Shown here: positions 1 to 7,837 of the stretch, in pieces
Layout of the letters: the number at the start of each line of letters is the position of its first letter
Position numbering within the stretch: the first letter of the stretch is position 1
Assembly (NCBI RefSeq): GCF_001689125.2
Contig: NZ_CP015405.2
Span: 3,974,501-4,038,500 of the forward strand
Length of the DNA: 64,000 nt
Direction of reading: 5' to 3'
DNA from: Blautia pseudococcoides
Lineage (GTDB): Bacteria > Bacillota > Clostridia > Lachnospirales > Lachnospiraceae
The notes under the pieces: model-generated
What the model was told of the DNA's origin: nothing
What the model saw: the letters and a program-made list of their open reading frames with translations, nothing else
Database searches by the model: none
Program-made: the position numbers and the translations under genes

Positions 1-780
1 GGCAAAGGTGAAAGTCCTTTTTTACGTCAATCCAAATTTGAAAAGCATAGGAAACAGGCAGAAGAAGAAATTTTACAACATATAGATAGCTCACGCAAAA
101 AACTGTTTTTGAAGTTGCTCCATTGGGCGCAGGAAACTGCTCCTATGCGTGAAAATGCTATTTATTGCATGGGAATGGGGCATCCTCTGATTCGCCAGAT
201 GTTTCATGAAATTTCAGCACGCCTTATACGTGGCGGAGCTACTTCGCATATAGATGATATTTATTGGCTCACAAAATTGGAATTGGAAAAACTCATAGTA
301 CAGTTAGACAAAAATATACCTTTATCCGATAGAAGAAATTCGATACTTGAGCGAAAAGCGGAACTCAAAAAGTATCAGGGCTATATGCCACCAGCTCAGT
401 TACCTGAGAAGAAAGTAAAAAGCATATCACATGCACCACAGAAACAAAAAGATGGAAAAACCGTGTTGAGGGGTATAGGAACCAGTTCTGGTGTCGTGAC
501 AGCTCGTGCCTGCGTACTAAATAGTCCGGCAGATTTTAAAAATTTCCAGCCAGGAAGTGTTTTGGTTGCCGTTACTACAACTCCGGCTTGGACACCCCTA
601 TTTGCCTCTGCAAGTGGAATTGTAACGGATATTGGAGGTCCTCTCAGTCATTCAAGTATTGTTGCACGGGAATGTGGTATCCCTGCCGTTATGGCGACAC
701 ACACAGCCACGAGAAGTATTAAAAATGGACAAATGATAACGGTGGACGGCTCGGAGGGGACGGTGACGATTGATGAATAA
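1..780 (+). CDS. PEP-utilizing (PEP synthase / rifampicin phosphotransferase-like) protein, C-terminal part
   Basis: The reading frame is open from the first base, so only the C-terminal ~259 residues are in the window. The last ~90 residues form the mobile swivelling phosphohistidine domain: TTPAWTPLF, then GGPLSHSSIVARECGIPAV with the phospho-acceptor His, then a VDGSEGTVTI end. In PEP synthases and rifampicin phosphotransferases this domain carries phosphate from PEP to the substrate. The preceding stretch is helical, as in the substrate domain of Rph-type enzymes. The stop overlaps the start of the MFS exporter by 8 bp, so the two are probably co-transcribed and may form a modify-and-export pair. 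The substrate cannot be read from this fragment. Confidence 0.85.
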   Translation, partial: GKGESPFLRQSKFEKHRKQAEEEILQHIDSSRKKLFLKLLHWAQETAPMRENAIYCMGMGHPLIRQMFHEISARLIRGGATSHIDDIYWLTKLELEKLIVQLDKNIPLSDRRNSILERKAELKKYQGYMPPAQLPEKKVKSISHAPQKQKDGKTVLRGIGTSSGVVTARACVLNSPADFKNFQPGSVLVAVTTTPAWTPLFASASGIVTDIGGPLSHSSIVARECGIPAVMATHTATRSIKNGQMITVDGSEGTVTIDE

Positions 781-1933
781 AAAGCCGATTTTCGCTTTAA
801 ATCTTGCTACTTTGGTGATTGCGTTAGGATATAGCTTAATTCTTCCTGTCATGCCATTTTACATGGAAAATCTAGGTGCTGGCGGTCGTGAGCTTGGATG
901 GCTCACTGCCGTATATGCTCTGGCACAAACAGTATGCGCACCTTTTTGGGGTGCACTGTCCGACCGAATTGGTAGAAAGCCGATTATCAGCATTGGTATT
1001 ATAGGATATTCCATCAGTTTGTTCCTGTTCGGTTTGGCTTCATCCTTCTGGACACTATTTATAGCTCGCAGTTTATCGGGTATTTTGTCATCTGCTACGT
1101 CCGTTGCATCTTTGGCATATGTTGGAGATTCCAGTTCGGAGGAAGAAAGAAGCAAGAATATGAGTCAACTTGGAGCTTCAATGAGCGTTGGCGTAATGAT
1201 GGGACCATTATTGGGAGGCATTCTTGCAGGCTATTCGCTTGCGCTCCCATTCTTTACCGGAGCTGGCATTTCATTTATTGCCTTTCTGCTAATTCTAACA
1301 CTTTTGCCAGAGTCAATTGAGCGTTCAGGACAGACGGAAAAAAGAAAACCCTTTGATTTTTCAGACCTGAAAAACATAATTTTTGGCTCAGCAGGAATGG
1401 TTTTGATACTTATTTTCGTCGTGCATTTCTGTCAAACAGGCTTGCAAGGAATTACGGGGCTGTATGTCGTAGATAAGTTTGGATTTTCCACTAAGCAAGT
1501 TGGTGTTATTTGGATGGCTCTAGCAGGTATTTTGATTGTAGTACAAGGCTTTTTGACTGGTCCTTTAGCAAAAAAAATTGGTGAGAAGCCACTAATACTG
1601 ATAGGTGTGTTTTGCAAAGCCTTAGTAGCGTTTGCCATGGTATTGACAACTGGGTTTGTTAGTGTGTTGGTGGTTTTTGGCTTATTTGCGGTATCTTCTG
1701 CTATTACAGTACCCACATTAAACGCAACCCTTTCAAAAACTGACAATCAGCATAAAGGAACACTGATGGGATTTGCCAGTACCGCCGGAAATCTTAGCAA
1801 AGTTATTGCTCCTTTATTAACTGGGTATCTGTATGAAAGCAATATTGAATTACCATATATAACCACGGGAGGGATAGCCTTAATCGGAGTGGTTATCTGC
1901 TATATCTGGATAAAAAATCAAAAGAACAAATGA
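773..1933 (+). CDS. MFS (DHA1-type) multidrug/tetracycline-like exporter
   Basis: A 387-residue protein with about 12 hydrophobic segments, the usual size for the 12-TM drug:H+ antiporters. The loop between segments 2 and 3 carries the MFS motif A (GALSDRIGRKPI), and a second-half copy is weaker (GPLAKKIGEKPL). ATG 773 is chosen because the in-frame codon before it is TTG and the upstream GGAGGGGACGG serves as ribosome binding site. It overlaps the preceding phosphotransferase gene by 8 bp, indicating translational coupling. Membrane located. Drug specificity cannot be assigned from sequence. Confidence 0.88.
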   Translation: MNKKPIFALNLATLVIALGYSLILPVMPFYMENLGAGGRELGWLTAVYALAQTVCAPFWGALSDRIGRKPIISIGIIGYSISLFLFGLASSFWTLFIARSLSGILSSATSVASLAYVGDSSSEEERSKNMSQLGASMSVGVMMGPLLGGILAGYSLALPFFTGAGISFIAFLLILTLLPESIERSGQTEKRKPFDFSDLKNIIFGSAGMVLILIFVVHFCQTGLQGITGLYVVDKFGFSTKQVGVIWMALAGILIVVQGFLTGPLAKKIGEKPLILIGVFCKALVAFAMVLTTGFVSVLVVFGLFAVSSAITVPTLNATLSKTDNQHKGTLMGFASTAGNLSKVIAPLLTGYLYESNIELPYITTGGIALIGVVICYIWIKNQKNK

Positions 1934-2216
1934 TGGAAGAGGACGTTTATATGGAGGTTATACACAGTAACTAATCTGGTATAGAAATTCAATTGAGGCT
2001 TTTCTGCTTTATTAAAGTCTTGCTACTACTTAAACCTATAATATCCTTAATTCATTATGACAAATTCCAATTCAACAGTTTTGATACATAAGGAGGTAAC
2101 AATACTATGGAAAATTATCAATGAAGTGCTAATTCTTTATCAGTGAAGTTATCCATAAGTTTTTCTACCTGTAATCGTCTGGTGCTTTTTGCCAGATCAT
2201 TGGCAGAAAAATTCAT

Positions 2217-2265
2217 CAACATCCAAGCATACAAGGTCATAAAGAACTTGTATGCTTGAATGTTG
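2217..2265. repeat. Long near-perfect hairpin in a 400-bp gene-poor gap
   Basis: CAAGCATACAAG (2224-2235) pairs with CTTGTATGCTTG (2247-2258) around an 11-nt loop. After one mismatch the helix continues with CAACAT (2217-2222) against ATGTTG (2260-2265), giving 18 pairs. There is no U-run on either side, so it is not a standard terminator. The rest of 1934-2333 holds only a strong AAGGAGGTAA site followed by a five-codon ORF (2107-2124), which looks like the start of a lost gene. Confidence 0.6.
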
Positions 2266-2333
2266 CCCTTTATTTTCAGTATTAGTTAAGTAAGAATATA
2301 TGATAGTATCTTTTTTGAAAGTAGGTGTGTATT

Positions 2334-2840
2334 ATGAAGAATGAGAAAAAAATTACAGTCGCATTGCTCATTGTTTATTTATTGATTTTATCATGGATTA
2401 TTTTATTTAAGCTACAATTTTCATTTTCTGCGTTAGACCACATAAGACAAATAAACTTACTTCCTTTTGGTGGTTCAGTTATTGCAAATGGAAAAATTGA
2501 CTTCGATGAAATTATAAACAATGTCATTGTTTTTATCCCTGTAGGTGCATATTTCAGTTTGCTTTTTAAAAATAAATCTGTTTTAAAAGCAATAGGTTCT
2601 GTTTTAGGAATTAGCTTTGTATATGAGATAATTCAATTTATATTTGCTATCGGAGCAAGTGATATTACAGACTTAATTAGCAACACATTAGGGGGTATAA
2701 TTGGAATTGCATTAGTATATGTATTATCTATTGTTTTAAAGGATAAAACACATAAGATATTAAATCGAATAGCAATGGTATGTACTGTATTAGTAGTTGC
2801 CTTCTTATTTATGCTTCTTGCTGTAAATAATATGTTTTAA
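2334..2840 (+). CDS. VanZ family membrane protein
   Basis: A 168-residue membrane protein with the VanZ signature: an N-terminal hydrophobic helix, the NLLPFGGSV segment, then NNVIVFIPVGAYFSLLF, YEIIQFIF and DITDLISNTLGGIIGI. VanZ proteins are linked to low-level teicoplanin resistance, but most family members lie outside van operons and their activity is unknown. ATG 2334 is preferred over the in-frame GTG at 2325 because it follows AGTAGGTGTGT at a workable distance. It stands alone here. The next reading frame begins at its stop codon but is broken. Confidence 0.87.
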   Translation: MKNEKKITVALLIVYLLILSWIILFKLQFSFSALDHIRQINLLPFGGSVIANGKIDFDEIINNVIVFIPVGAYFSLLFKNKSVLKAIGSVLGISFVYEIIQFIFAIGASDITDLISNTLGGIIGIALVYVLSIVLKDKTHKILNRIAMVCTVLVVAFLFMLLAVNNMF

Positions 2841-3057
2841 TGCCATTTTGTTTTGGAAAAGACTTTAATCTGTCAAAGTTTGCTCTTGAAATTGAAAGTG
2901 AAACCGCAATAAAGGAAATTTTGAAATTCTATGACGCTTATATCTGTAAATTATGCTTGCGTACTTTTTACCACTCTGAAAGTGGTAAAATCTAAAAGGT
3001 CAAATTTATACAGAAATGATGAAAGCAATCTTGAAATTTGAAATCAGAGTAAAGTAA
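2840..3057 (+). pseudogene. Decayed conjugative-transposon helix-turn-helix protein (HTH_16-like)
   Basis: ATG 2840 overlaps the vanZ stop (TAATG). The frame gives IKEILKFYDAYICKLCLRT followed by FYHSESGKI and a stop at about 2992. In another frame downstream is MMKAILKFEIRVK, which matches the usual end of small regulators found in Tn916/Tn1549-like elements (pattern: ILKxYDxYIxKLCxRT, acidic middle, short basic end). The middle is deleted or shifted. A 10-bp hairpin, TTTTACCACT against AGTGGTAAAA (2966-2990), sits at the break. I read it as a relic of an element regulator. The family name rests on memory of its pattern. Confidence 0.6.
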
Positions 3058-3079
3058 TCATATTACACGAATAAAAAAC

Positions 3080-3110
3080 GGGAGATACACAGATGTTTGT
3101 GCTATCTCCC
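3080..3110 (-). terminator. Intrinsic terminator-like hairpin
   Basis: GGGAGATA (3080-3087) pairs with TATCTCCC (3103-3110), with further CACA/TGTG pairing in the loop. On the minus strand the stem is followed by GTTTTTT, so it would terminate leftward transcription. Rightward it lacks a U-run. It separates the vanZ region from the next operon. Confidence 0.55.
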
Positions 3111-3262
3111 ATATTGATTTCAGTGTCATATCAAGGCTCATTCAATCGTGGTAAAATGAGTATTTTCCTATATTTCAAAGTGCTTGAAAGTATAGTGTTT
3201 ATGCGGATTATCAAAAAATAGATATAAAATTTATAATAAAAGACTCTTAAAAGCTCCATATT

Positions 3263-3321
3263 GTTTCATTCGCATTTGACAAGTTTCATTATATATGGTA
3301 TAATGTCATTTTTAATGAAAC
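3263..3321 (+). promoter_or_regulatory. Consensus sigma-A promoter with three GTTTCATT boxes
   Basis: TTGACA (3276-3281), 17 bp, TATAAT (3299-3304): a perfect consensus promoter. The octamer GTTTCATT occurs directly at 3263-3270 and 3283-3290, on either side of the -35 box, and inverted (AATGAAAC) at 3314-3321 just past the -10. Such placement would let a bound repressor block polymerase. The winged-helix protein or the XRE protein of this locus is the obvious candidate (inference). Confidence 0.7.
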
Positions 3322-3352
3322 ATTTTTGCAGAGTCTTGAAAGGGGGAAAAAT

Positions 3353-4333
3353 ATGTTTGATTTTTTGGAAACGATATTTGGGGACAATATAAAAGTTTCA
3401 GAATTTGATTGTCCGGCCAAAACACCTTTTTATATTCGTGACGGATATAAGATTCAAAGCCTGTCCTGGAATAAAAGCCAGTGTGTACTACTGTCTCCTA
3501 TTGATTCTTCATGGAGACTTCCAACATTAAAAAAGCAGTTAATTAAATTTCAGGAGATATGCGAATTCCCCTGCGCGCTGTGTCTTGAAAACATAACATC
3601 CAAACAGCGGCGTAATCTGATTGAAAGCAATATACCATTTATTTCACCATCCCAACAGGTTTATCTCCCATTCTGGGGCTGTTCCTTTTTGGAAAAATTC
3701 AAAACGGAAACAACTGTTCCTGACAAAATGGCGCCCGGAACCCAACTCGTGTTCCTGTATCTGTATTATTTGCAGACTACTGATACCGTCAATTTGACGC
3801 AAATATCCAGAGATCTTCTGCTCTCCAAAGCCACCTGCACCAGAGCAATTGATGATCTTACCGTATCCGGCCTAATTACTTACAAGACCGAGGGAACAAA
3901 CAAATGGATTTCTCCATCCTTTAATAAGCCTGAATTTTTAAAGAAAGGTTATCCCCGCTTAAAATCACCTGTAGAACGACTTATATACGTCAGAACCCCC
4001 TTCCATGATTCAGCATTGCCCAAAAGCGGTGTCCTTGCTTTGGCGGATATTTCAATGGTTGGGGCAAACGAACAGGATGGTGCAACTGCCATCTCAAAAA
4101 AAGCCGGCACACAAATCCCATCTGCAGAAATTATCTCTGAGCAGGATTTCCGGGATTTTGGAGGGCACATTCTTGAAGTATGGCGCTATGATCCGATTTT
4201 GTTGGCAAATAACGGGCGGGTTGATGATATCTCATTGCTGTTAAGTTTGGAAGATAATCCAAATGAACGGATTCAAATGGGTCTGGACGATATAAGAGAA
4301 AAACACGTACTTCCAATCAAGCATGAGGAATAA
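3353..4333 (+). CDS. Winged-helix (MarR-like) protein, putative AbiEi-like partner/regulator
   Basis: A 326-residue protein starting at ATG 3353 behind AAAGGGGG. The centre (about residues 125-190) looks like a winged helix: GTQLVFLYLYYLQ, then LTQISRDLLLSKATCTRAIDDLTVSGLI, then a wing. The N-terminal ~110 residues and the C-terminal domain (about 200-326) match no family I can name. It lies 15 bp upstream of an AbiEii-like nucleotidyltransferase. By analogy with type IV toxin-antitoxin pairs, where the AbiEi antitoxin is a DNA-binding autorepressor, I propose it is the antitoxin/regulator. That role is inference from order and fold. Confidence 0.6.
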   Translation: MFDFLETIFGDNIKVSEFDCPAKTPFYIRDGYKIQSLSWNKSQCVLLSPIDSSWRLPTLKKQLIKFQEICEFPCALCLENITSKQRRNLIESNIPFISPSQQVYLPFWGCSFLEKFKTETTVPDKMAPGTQLVFLYLYYLQTTDTVNLTQISRDLLLSKATCTRAIDDLTVSGLITYKTEGTNKWISPSFNKPEFLKKGYPRLKSPVERLIYVRTPFHDSALPKSGVLALADISMVGANEQDGATAISKKAGTQIPSAEIISEQDFRDFGGHILEVWRYDPILLANNGRVDDISLLLSLEDNPNERIQMGLDDIREKHVLPIKHEE

Positions 4334-4348
4334 TAAGGAGAAACACAC

Positions 4349-5104
4349 ATGGTAAACGGAATAGATATTTTCAGAGAACATTTCGACAATTATAAAGACC
4401 AGTATACGGTTATTGGGGGATTTGCCTGCGATCTGCTTATGTCAGATGCCGGACTTGACTTCCGCCAGACCGCTGATATCGACATGGTAATTATCGTGGA
4501 GGCACTGACAACAGAATTTGCAAAAGCATTTTGGGATTTCATAGAAGCCGGCGGCTATCATGCCAGACAGAGAAGCACAGGACAGCCTGAATTCTATCGC
4601 TTCATTGACCCGGCCAATCCCTCTTACCCTAAGATGATAGAGCTTTTCTCCAGACCGCAGAATCATGTGGAGCTTCAGGCTGATACCCATCTCATGCCCC
4701 TGCATATTGATGATGAGGTATCCAGTCTGTCCGCAATTCTTCTTAATGACGACTACTATCATTTTCTTTTAGATGGCCGAACCGTCACGGATGGGATATC
4801 CATCTTAGATGCCGAGCACATCATTCCCTTGAAAATGAAAGCTTGGCTCGATCTCAAGGACAAAAAGGCGCAGGGATTCTATGTGAGTCCCCGTGACATT
4901 CGGAAACATCGTCTGGATGTATTTCGCCTTTTTCCGTTAATTCGGGAAGACCTGAGGATTTCAGTACCATCCTCCGTTGGGGAGGACATCCAAAACTTTA
5001 TTGCCCAGATACGTGAAACTGATATTAGGCTAACAGATATCGGTATTTCCCGTTCCAAAGATTCGATTCTCGATATCTACAATAATATGTACATAGTAGA
5101 CTGA
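4349..5104 (+). CDS. AbiEii/AbiGii-like nucleotidyltransferase (putative toxin)
   Basis: A 251-residue protein. Near the N-terminus are VIGGFACDLLM and then ADIDMVI, the G-G and D-x-D pattern of the DNA polymerase beta-like nucleotidyltransferase fold used by AbiEii and MenT toxins. A later stretch, PLKMKAWLDLKDKK followed by RDIRKHRLDVFRLFPL, is typical of the AbiEii/AbiGii family. The start follows AATAAGGAG. It is tightly coupled to the upstream winged-helix gene. Family members transfer nucleotides to tRNA or other targets and arrest growth, and some block phage. Activity here is not shown by the sequence. Confidence 0.72.
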   Translation: MVNGIDIFREHFDNYKDQYTVIGGFACDLLMSDAGLDFRQTADIDMVIIVEALTTEFAKAFWDFIEAGGYHARQRSTGQPEFYRFIDPANPSYPKMIELFSRPQNHVELQADTHLMPLHIDDEVSSLSAILLNDDYYHFLLDGRTVTDGISILDAEHIIPLKMKAWLDLKDKKAQGFYVSPRDIRKHRLDVFRLFPLIREDLRISVPSSVGEDIQNFIAQIRETDIRLTDIGISRSKDSILDIYNNMYIVD

Positions 5105-5214
5105 CATTCAACAGTATTTTCACGAATCAAAAAGCTGGAGGAGAAAACGTTCGCAGCAAGAAGATTCTGGACTCTTGAATAACAGATGATTGTTAAGATA
5201 AAGGTGGTGGGCAA

Positions 5215-5817
5215 ATGCCGAGATATTTTAAGAAAGCAAGGCAAATTAATAATTTGAAAGTAATTGAGGCTGCCGAAAAACTCGGCATCTCCCAACCAAC
5301 TCTAAGTGCATGGGAGGGAGAACGCAAATCCCCCTCTGTTGAAGGACTTGAGAAAATGTCCGATCTCTACGGCGTAACAACCGATTTTCTTCTTGGACGG
5401 TCGGAGCAGGGAATCTCAGTTCAATCTGTACCAGTTCCTTCAGAGTCGCTTCCAATTTTTCACGGAAAACCGGTTTGGTCCGCGAAGCATGGTTGGATGC
5501 TGGTCAACACCATCAATCATACTCTGATGCTCTCAAACGGGCAAACCATTCCGTTCTCTGATGCCCAAAAGCTGTTTACGCTGCCGCAGCTGTTTTCCGA
5601 GCCGAGTCTGCCATCCGGAAAGCCTCTTGTCTTATCTGAGATCCGGCAATTTACTCAGATATGGCTGGAACCCATTTCCCCAGACTCAGATTTGCGGACT
5701 GAATTACGCGGTTGGTATCAGGTAAAAAAACATTACGTTCAAAATGAGTATGGAAACCGGTTTTATTTAGATACTTATGAAGCTAAATGGCTCGCCTTTC
5801 ATCCTGAACAGCAATAA
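5215..5817 (+). CDS. XRE-family transcriptional regulator
   Basis: A 200-residue protein with a canonical helix-turn-helix in residues 1-60 (LKVIEAAEKLGISQPTLSAWEGERKSPSVEGL, then LYGVTTDFLLGR). The C-terminal ~130 residues are a separate, unidentified domain. ATG 5215 follows AAAGGTGGTGG. It lies 110 bp after the nucleotidyltransferase in the same direction and is followed by a terminator, so it probably closes the same operon and may set its expression. Its operator is not identifiable with certainty; the GTTTCATT boxes at 3263-3321 are candidates. Confidence 0.8.
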   Translation: MPRYFKKARQINNLKVIEAAEKLGISQPTLSAWEGERKSPSVEGLEKMSDLYGVTTDFLLGRSEQGISVQSVPVPSESLPIFHGKPVWSAKHGWMLVNTINHTLMLSNGQTIPFSDAQKLFTLPQLFSEPSLPSGKPLVLSEIRQFTQIWLEPISPDSDLRTELRGWYQVKKHYVQNEYGNRFYLDTYEAKWLAFHPEQQ

Positions 5818-5820
5818 AGT

Positions 5821-5862
5821 AAAAGCACCGATACCCAATATAAAACCAGGCATCGTGCTTTT
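5821..5862 (+). terminator. Terminator after the XRE gene
   Basis: AAAAGCAC(c)GAT at 5821-5832 pairs with ATCGTGCTTTT at 5852-5862, with one bulged C, followed by GTTGTTT. It starts four bases after the XRE stop codon and closes the 3.3-5.8 kb locus. Confidence 0.7.
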
Positions 5863-5921
5863 GTTGTTTACGCTTTTGAACAGGCCGCCAAACAATATTC
5901 AATTGTACGACTTATGCAGAA

Positions 5922-6102
5922 CCACGGACAACGATGTAAGGAGATTTACTATCTTCTATAATATACACAGCCCCTCCTCCCTTACAATTTACCTGACTAT
6001 GCGGCAGATCTCATCCGCTTTTGCTGTGTAAATTGTACCAGGGAGGATTCTGTTTTCTTTCCTGATTTGTCCTGCTATCATCCTATTTTTTGTGAATTTT
6101 TA
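5922..6102. repeat. Structured 181-bp direct repeat, copy 1
   Basis: Nearly identical to 10495-10674, with a few substitutions and one indel. The core folds strongly: CCTCCCT (5976-5982) plus TACAATTTAC (5983-5992) pairs with GTAAATTGTA (6028-6037) and, after a CC bulge, AGGGAGG (6040-6046). Inside is a small GCGG/CCGC hairpin (6001-6018). All stem positions are conserved in the second copy. The two copies bracket the ABC exporter, TetR and hydrolase genes, 4.57 kb apart. Confidence 0.85.
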
Positions 6103-6118
6103 CAGATTTCAATAAACC

Positions 6119-6259
6119 TTAATACATCTTGTCGTCCTCGCTATCTTTTGAACAATTGTTAGAATTTCTCCTTTGGTTAAACTTCTTCATAATTACAATT
6201 TTAAGTAAGCCAACGACAATCAAAACCGCAACAATGACAATCCGCCAGTATCGTTCCAT
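6119..6259 (-). CDS. Small single-pass membrane protein, 46 aa
   Basis: ATG 6259 on the minus strand follows AAAGGAGGTGAAGTAGGTT, an unusually good ribosome binding site. The product starts MERYWR, continues with a ~17-residue hydrophobic helix (IVIVAVLIVVGLLKIVI), and ends in a polar, lysine/asparagine-rich tail. It follows a cation-diffusion-facilitator relic on the same strand. Function is unknown. The combination of strong initiation signal, one clean helix and a hydrophilic tail favours a real gene over chance. Confidence 0.6.
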   Translation of the reverse strand: MERYWRIVIVAVLIVVGLLKIVIMKKFNQRRNSNNCSKDSEDDKMY

Positions 6260-6305
6260 AACCTACTTCACCTCCTTTCAGTGACCTTAAATCATCTTCC
6301 CCGTC

Positions 6306-6404
6306 CTATGCAGAATGGGAAAGTTCATTCGTATTAACATGTACCATACAATGTTTACATTGTGGAAAGCTGTGTTCAATCGCCTGATGGACTTCTTCGG
6401 CAAT
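6306..6404 (-). pseudogene. C-terminal relic of a cation diffusion facilitator transporter
   Basis: The minus-strand frame reads EEVHQAIEHSFPQCKHCMVHVNT and stops at 6306. This is the cytoplasmic tail of CDF metal transporters (pattern HxAIExxFPxxKHCMVHVNP). An in-frame stop lies just upstream, so only about 30 codons survive. A separate strong start (AAGGAGGCATATT-ATG, about 6440-6460) opens a ten-codon frame leading into it, which suggests a deletion joined another gene's start to this tail. Confidence 0.65.
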
Positions 6405-6458
6405 TCAGTGAGCGTCATAAAGAATTAATCAGTCTACCCTTTTCCATAATATGCCTCC

Positions 6459-7157
6459 TTATCCTGCCAGCTTCCGAAACAGACGTTTTGCAAGGAAGTA
6501 GTACCAGACTAAAGCTACCACCAATCCTATGGAGAAATAAAGAACCGCTTCATTCTGCATGGCTTTCGCTACCCAAAATGATGGAAGGAAGCCAACCGCG
6601 AACTGGTAGTAACTATCAATAAAAAAGGGGGCTGGTATTCCGAGTAATGTAAGTGCAGCTAGTTTTGTAACTGCCATACCCTCTAATTTATTGCTTGATA
6701 ATGTGATAATCATAAGTGAAACAATAATTGCCTGTACTGAGCCGAGAAGCGCCAAACATATTGTCATTCCAATGGACAACTTTTCTAATGAAAAAAGCAA
6801 CAGTACAATAAAAGCGATGACCGCTGAAATAATTGCGGGTACTACCAACCTTGTAAAGAGATACCCCGCCTTACCAAGAGGGGTAATTGAAAAGTACCGC
6901 GATACTTTATCATCAATTTCCTCTAACGTAATCATGGCAAATGCAAAACAAAGCAATACAGGAGCCATGATAGAAAGTAATAAATCAAAAATCGGATAGT
7001 ATTCTTGCAAAGAAAAAGCTGTTATCCTTTCAATAAATGGAATACCGAATTTAATCAAAGCTCCCATGACAAAAGGCGTAAAACAGGCTGCGAACATCAT
7101 AGGGTCGCTCTTGATTTGCCTAAATACCTGTATGGTACTGGATAATATCTTTTTCAT
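6459..7157 (-). CDS. ABC exporter permease subunit 2 (fluoroquinolone-exporter-like)
   Basis: A 232-residue protein with six predicted hydrophobic segments. The start is ATG 7157, which overlaps the preceding permease's TGA (ATGA) and follows GGAGGTGTAAAGCT. It forms a translationally coupled set with 7154-7837 and the ATPase 7834-8679. The gene trio resembles the actinobacterial Rv2686c-2688c-type drug exporters in layout (ATPase plus two different ABC-2 permeases). Substrate unknown. Expression is probably set by the TetR site at 8701-8727. Confidence 0.8.
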   Translation of the reverse strand: MKKILSSTIQVFRQIKSDPMMFAACFTPFVMGALIKFGIPFIERITAFSLQEYYPIFDLLLSIMAPVLLCFAFAMITLEEIDDKVSRYFSITPLGKAGYLFTRLVVPAIISAVIAFIVLLLFSLEKLSIGMTICLALLGSVQAIIVSLMIITLSSNKLEGMAVTKLAALTLLGIPAPFFIDSYYQFAVGFLPSFWVAKAMQNEAVLYFSIGLVVALVWYYFLAKRLFRKLAG

Positions 7158-7837
7158 AGCTTTACACCTCCTAACGTCCTCCACATATGCTGAACTGTAT
7201 GCCGCGCAACCATGTATAGGATAATCAATGTAACAAATACAAGTATCATATCAAACGATAGTAAAGAACTTTTCCCGGTTATAAGTTTCATACAGGCGAT
7301 AAAGGGGAAAAAGGAAAATATATCTGGCAATTTTACAAACAACCCAACAATAGGCGGTACAAAGCAAATAATCTCTATTGGCATAATCACAATGAGAAAT
7401 TGGTTCAAGTTTGAAATTTTTGTAGCTGCAATAATTCCAAGCATAGTAAAGATTGCTGATGTTAAAGCAGTACCAACTGCGATACCCAGTAAATGATTGC
7501 TGCCGGAAACTACCCCTAATATCAATGCGATTACCGTAGAAATAGCAATCAACGCAACTGTTTTTGAAAGTATATATTCCGATATTTTTACAGGGGATAC
7601 CACCATAGCATTTAATACCTTTTGACTTTTTTCCAAAAGAACAATCGCTCCCATGAAAAACAATCCCATTGCTGCCGGGTCAGAGTAGATCATAATAGAA
7701 GCAATATCCGTTTTCCAATGTTCCGGCAAAGCGCCAATCCCGCACACATATAAAACTGTTAAAATAAAGTAGATAAAATAGAAACCATATTTCCATTGGA
7801 AATGTATATCACCACAAACTAAACGTCCCAATCTCAT
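7154..7837 (-). CDS. ABC exporter permease subunit 1 (fluoroquinolone-exporter-like)
   Basis: A 227-residue ABC-2 type membrane protein. The N-terminal sequence MRLGRLVCGDIHFQWKYGFY and the MGAIVLLEKSQKVLNAMVVSP segment are characteristic of the permease annotated in this exporter family. ATG 7837 overlaps the ATPase stop (ATGA). Six hydrophobic segments are visible. With its partner at 6459-7157 it should form the heterodimeric channel driven by the ATPase at 7834-8679. Confidence 0.82.
   Translation of the reverse strand: MRLGRLVCGDIHFQWKYGFYFIYFILTVLYVCGIGALPEHWKTDIASIMIYSDPAAMGLFFMGAIVLLEKSQKVLNAMVVSPVKISEYILSKTVALIAISTVIALILGVVSGSNHLLGIAVGTALTSAIFTMLGIIAATKISNLNQFLIVIMPIEIICFVPPIVGLFVKLPDIFSFFPFIACMKLITGKSSLLSFDMILVFVTLIILYMVARHTVQHMWRTLGGVKL

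Noticed and set aside
1934..1975. 13-codon ORF right after the MFS gene
   Set aside because: Too short and lacks an independent ribosome binding site.
2125..2290. Minus-strand frame of ~50 codons ([21 protein letters not shown]...) over the long hairpin
   Set aside because: No start codon with a ribosome binding site and no recognisable family. Could be a gene tail, but evidence is too thin.
2334..2840. vanZ as evidence of glycopeptide resistance
   Set aside because: No vanH, ligase or intact vanX gene is present; most VanZ homologues lie outside van operons.
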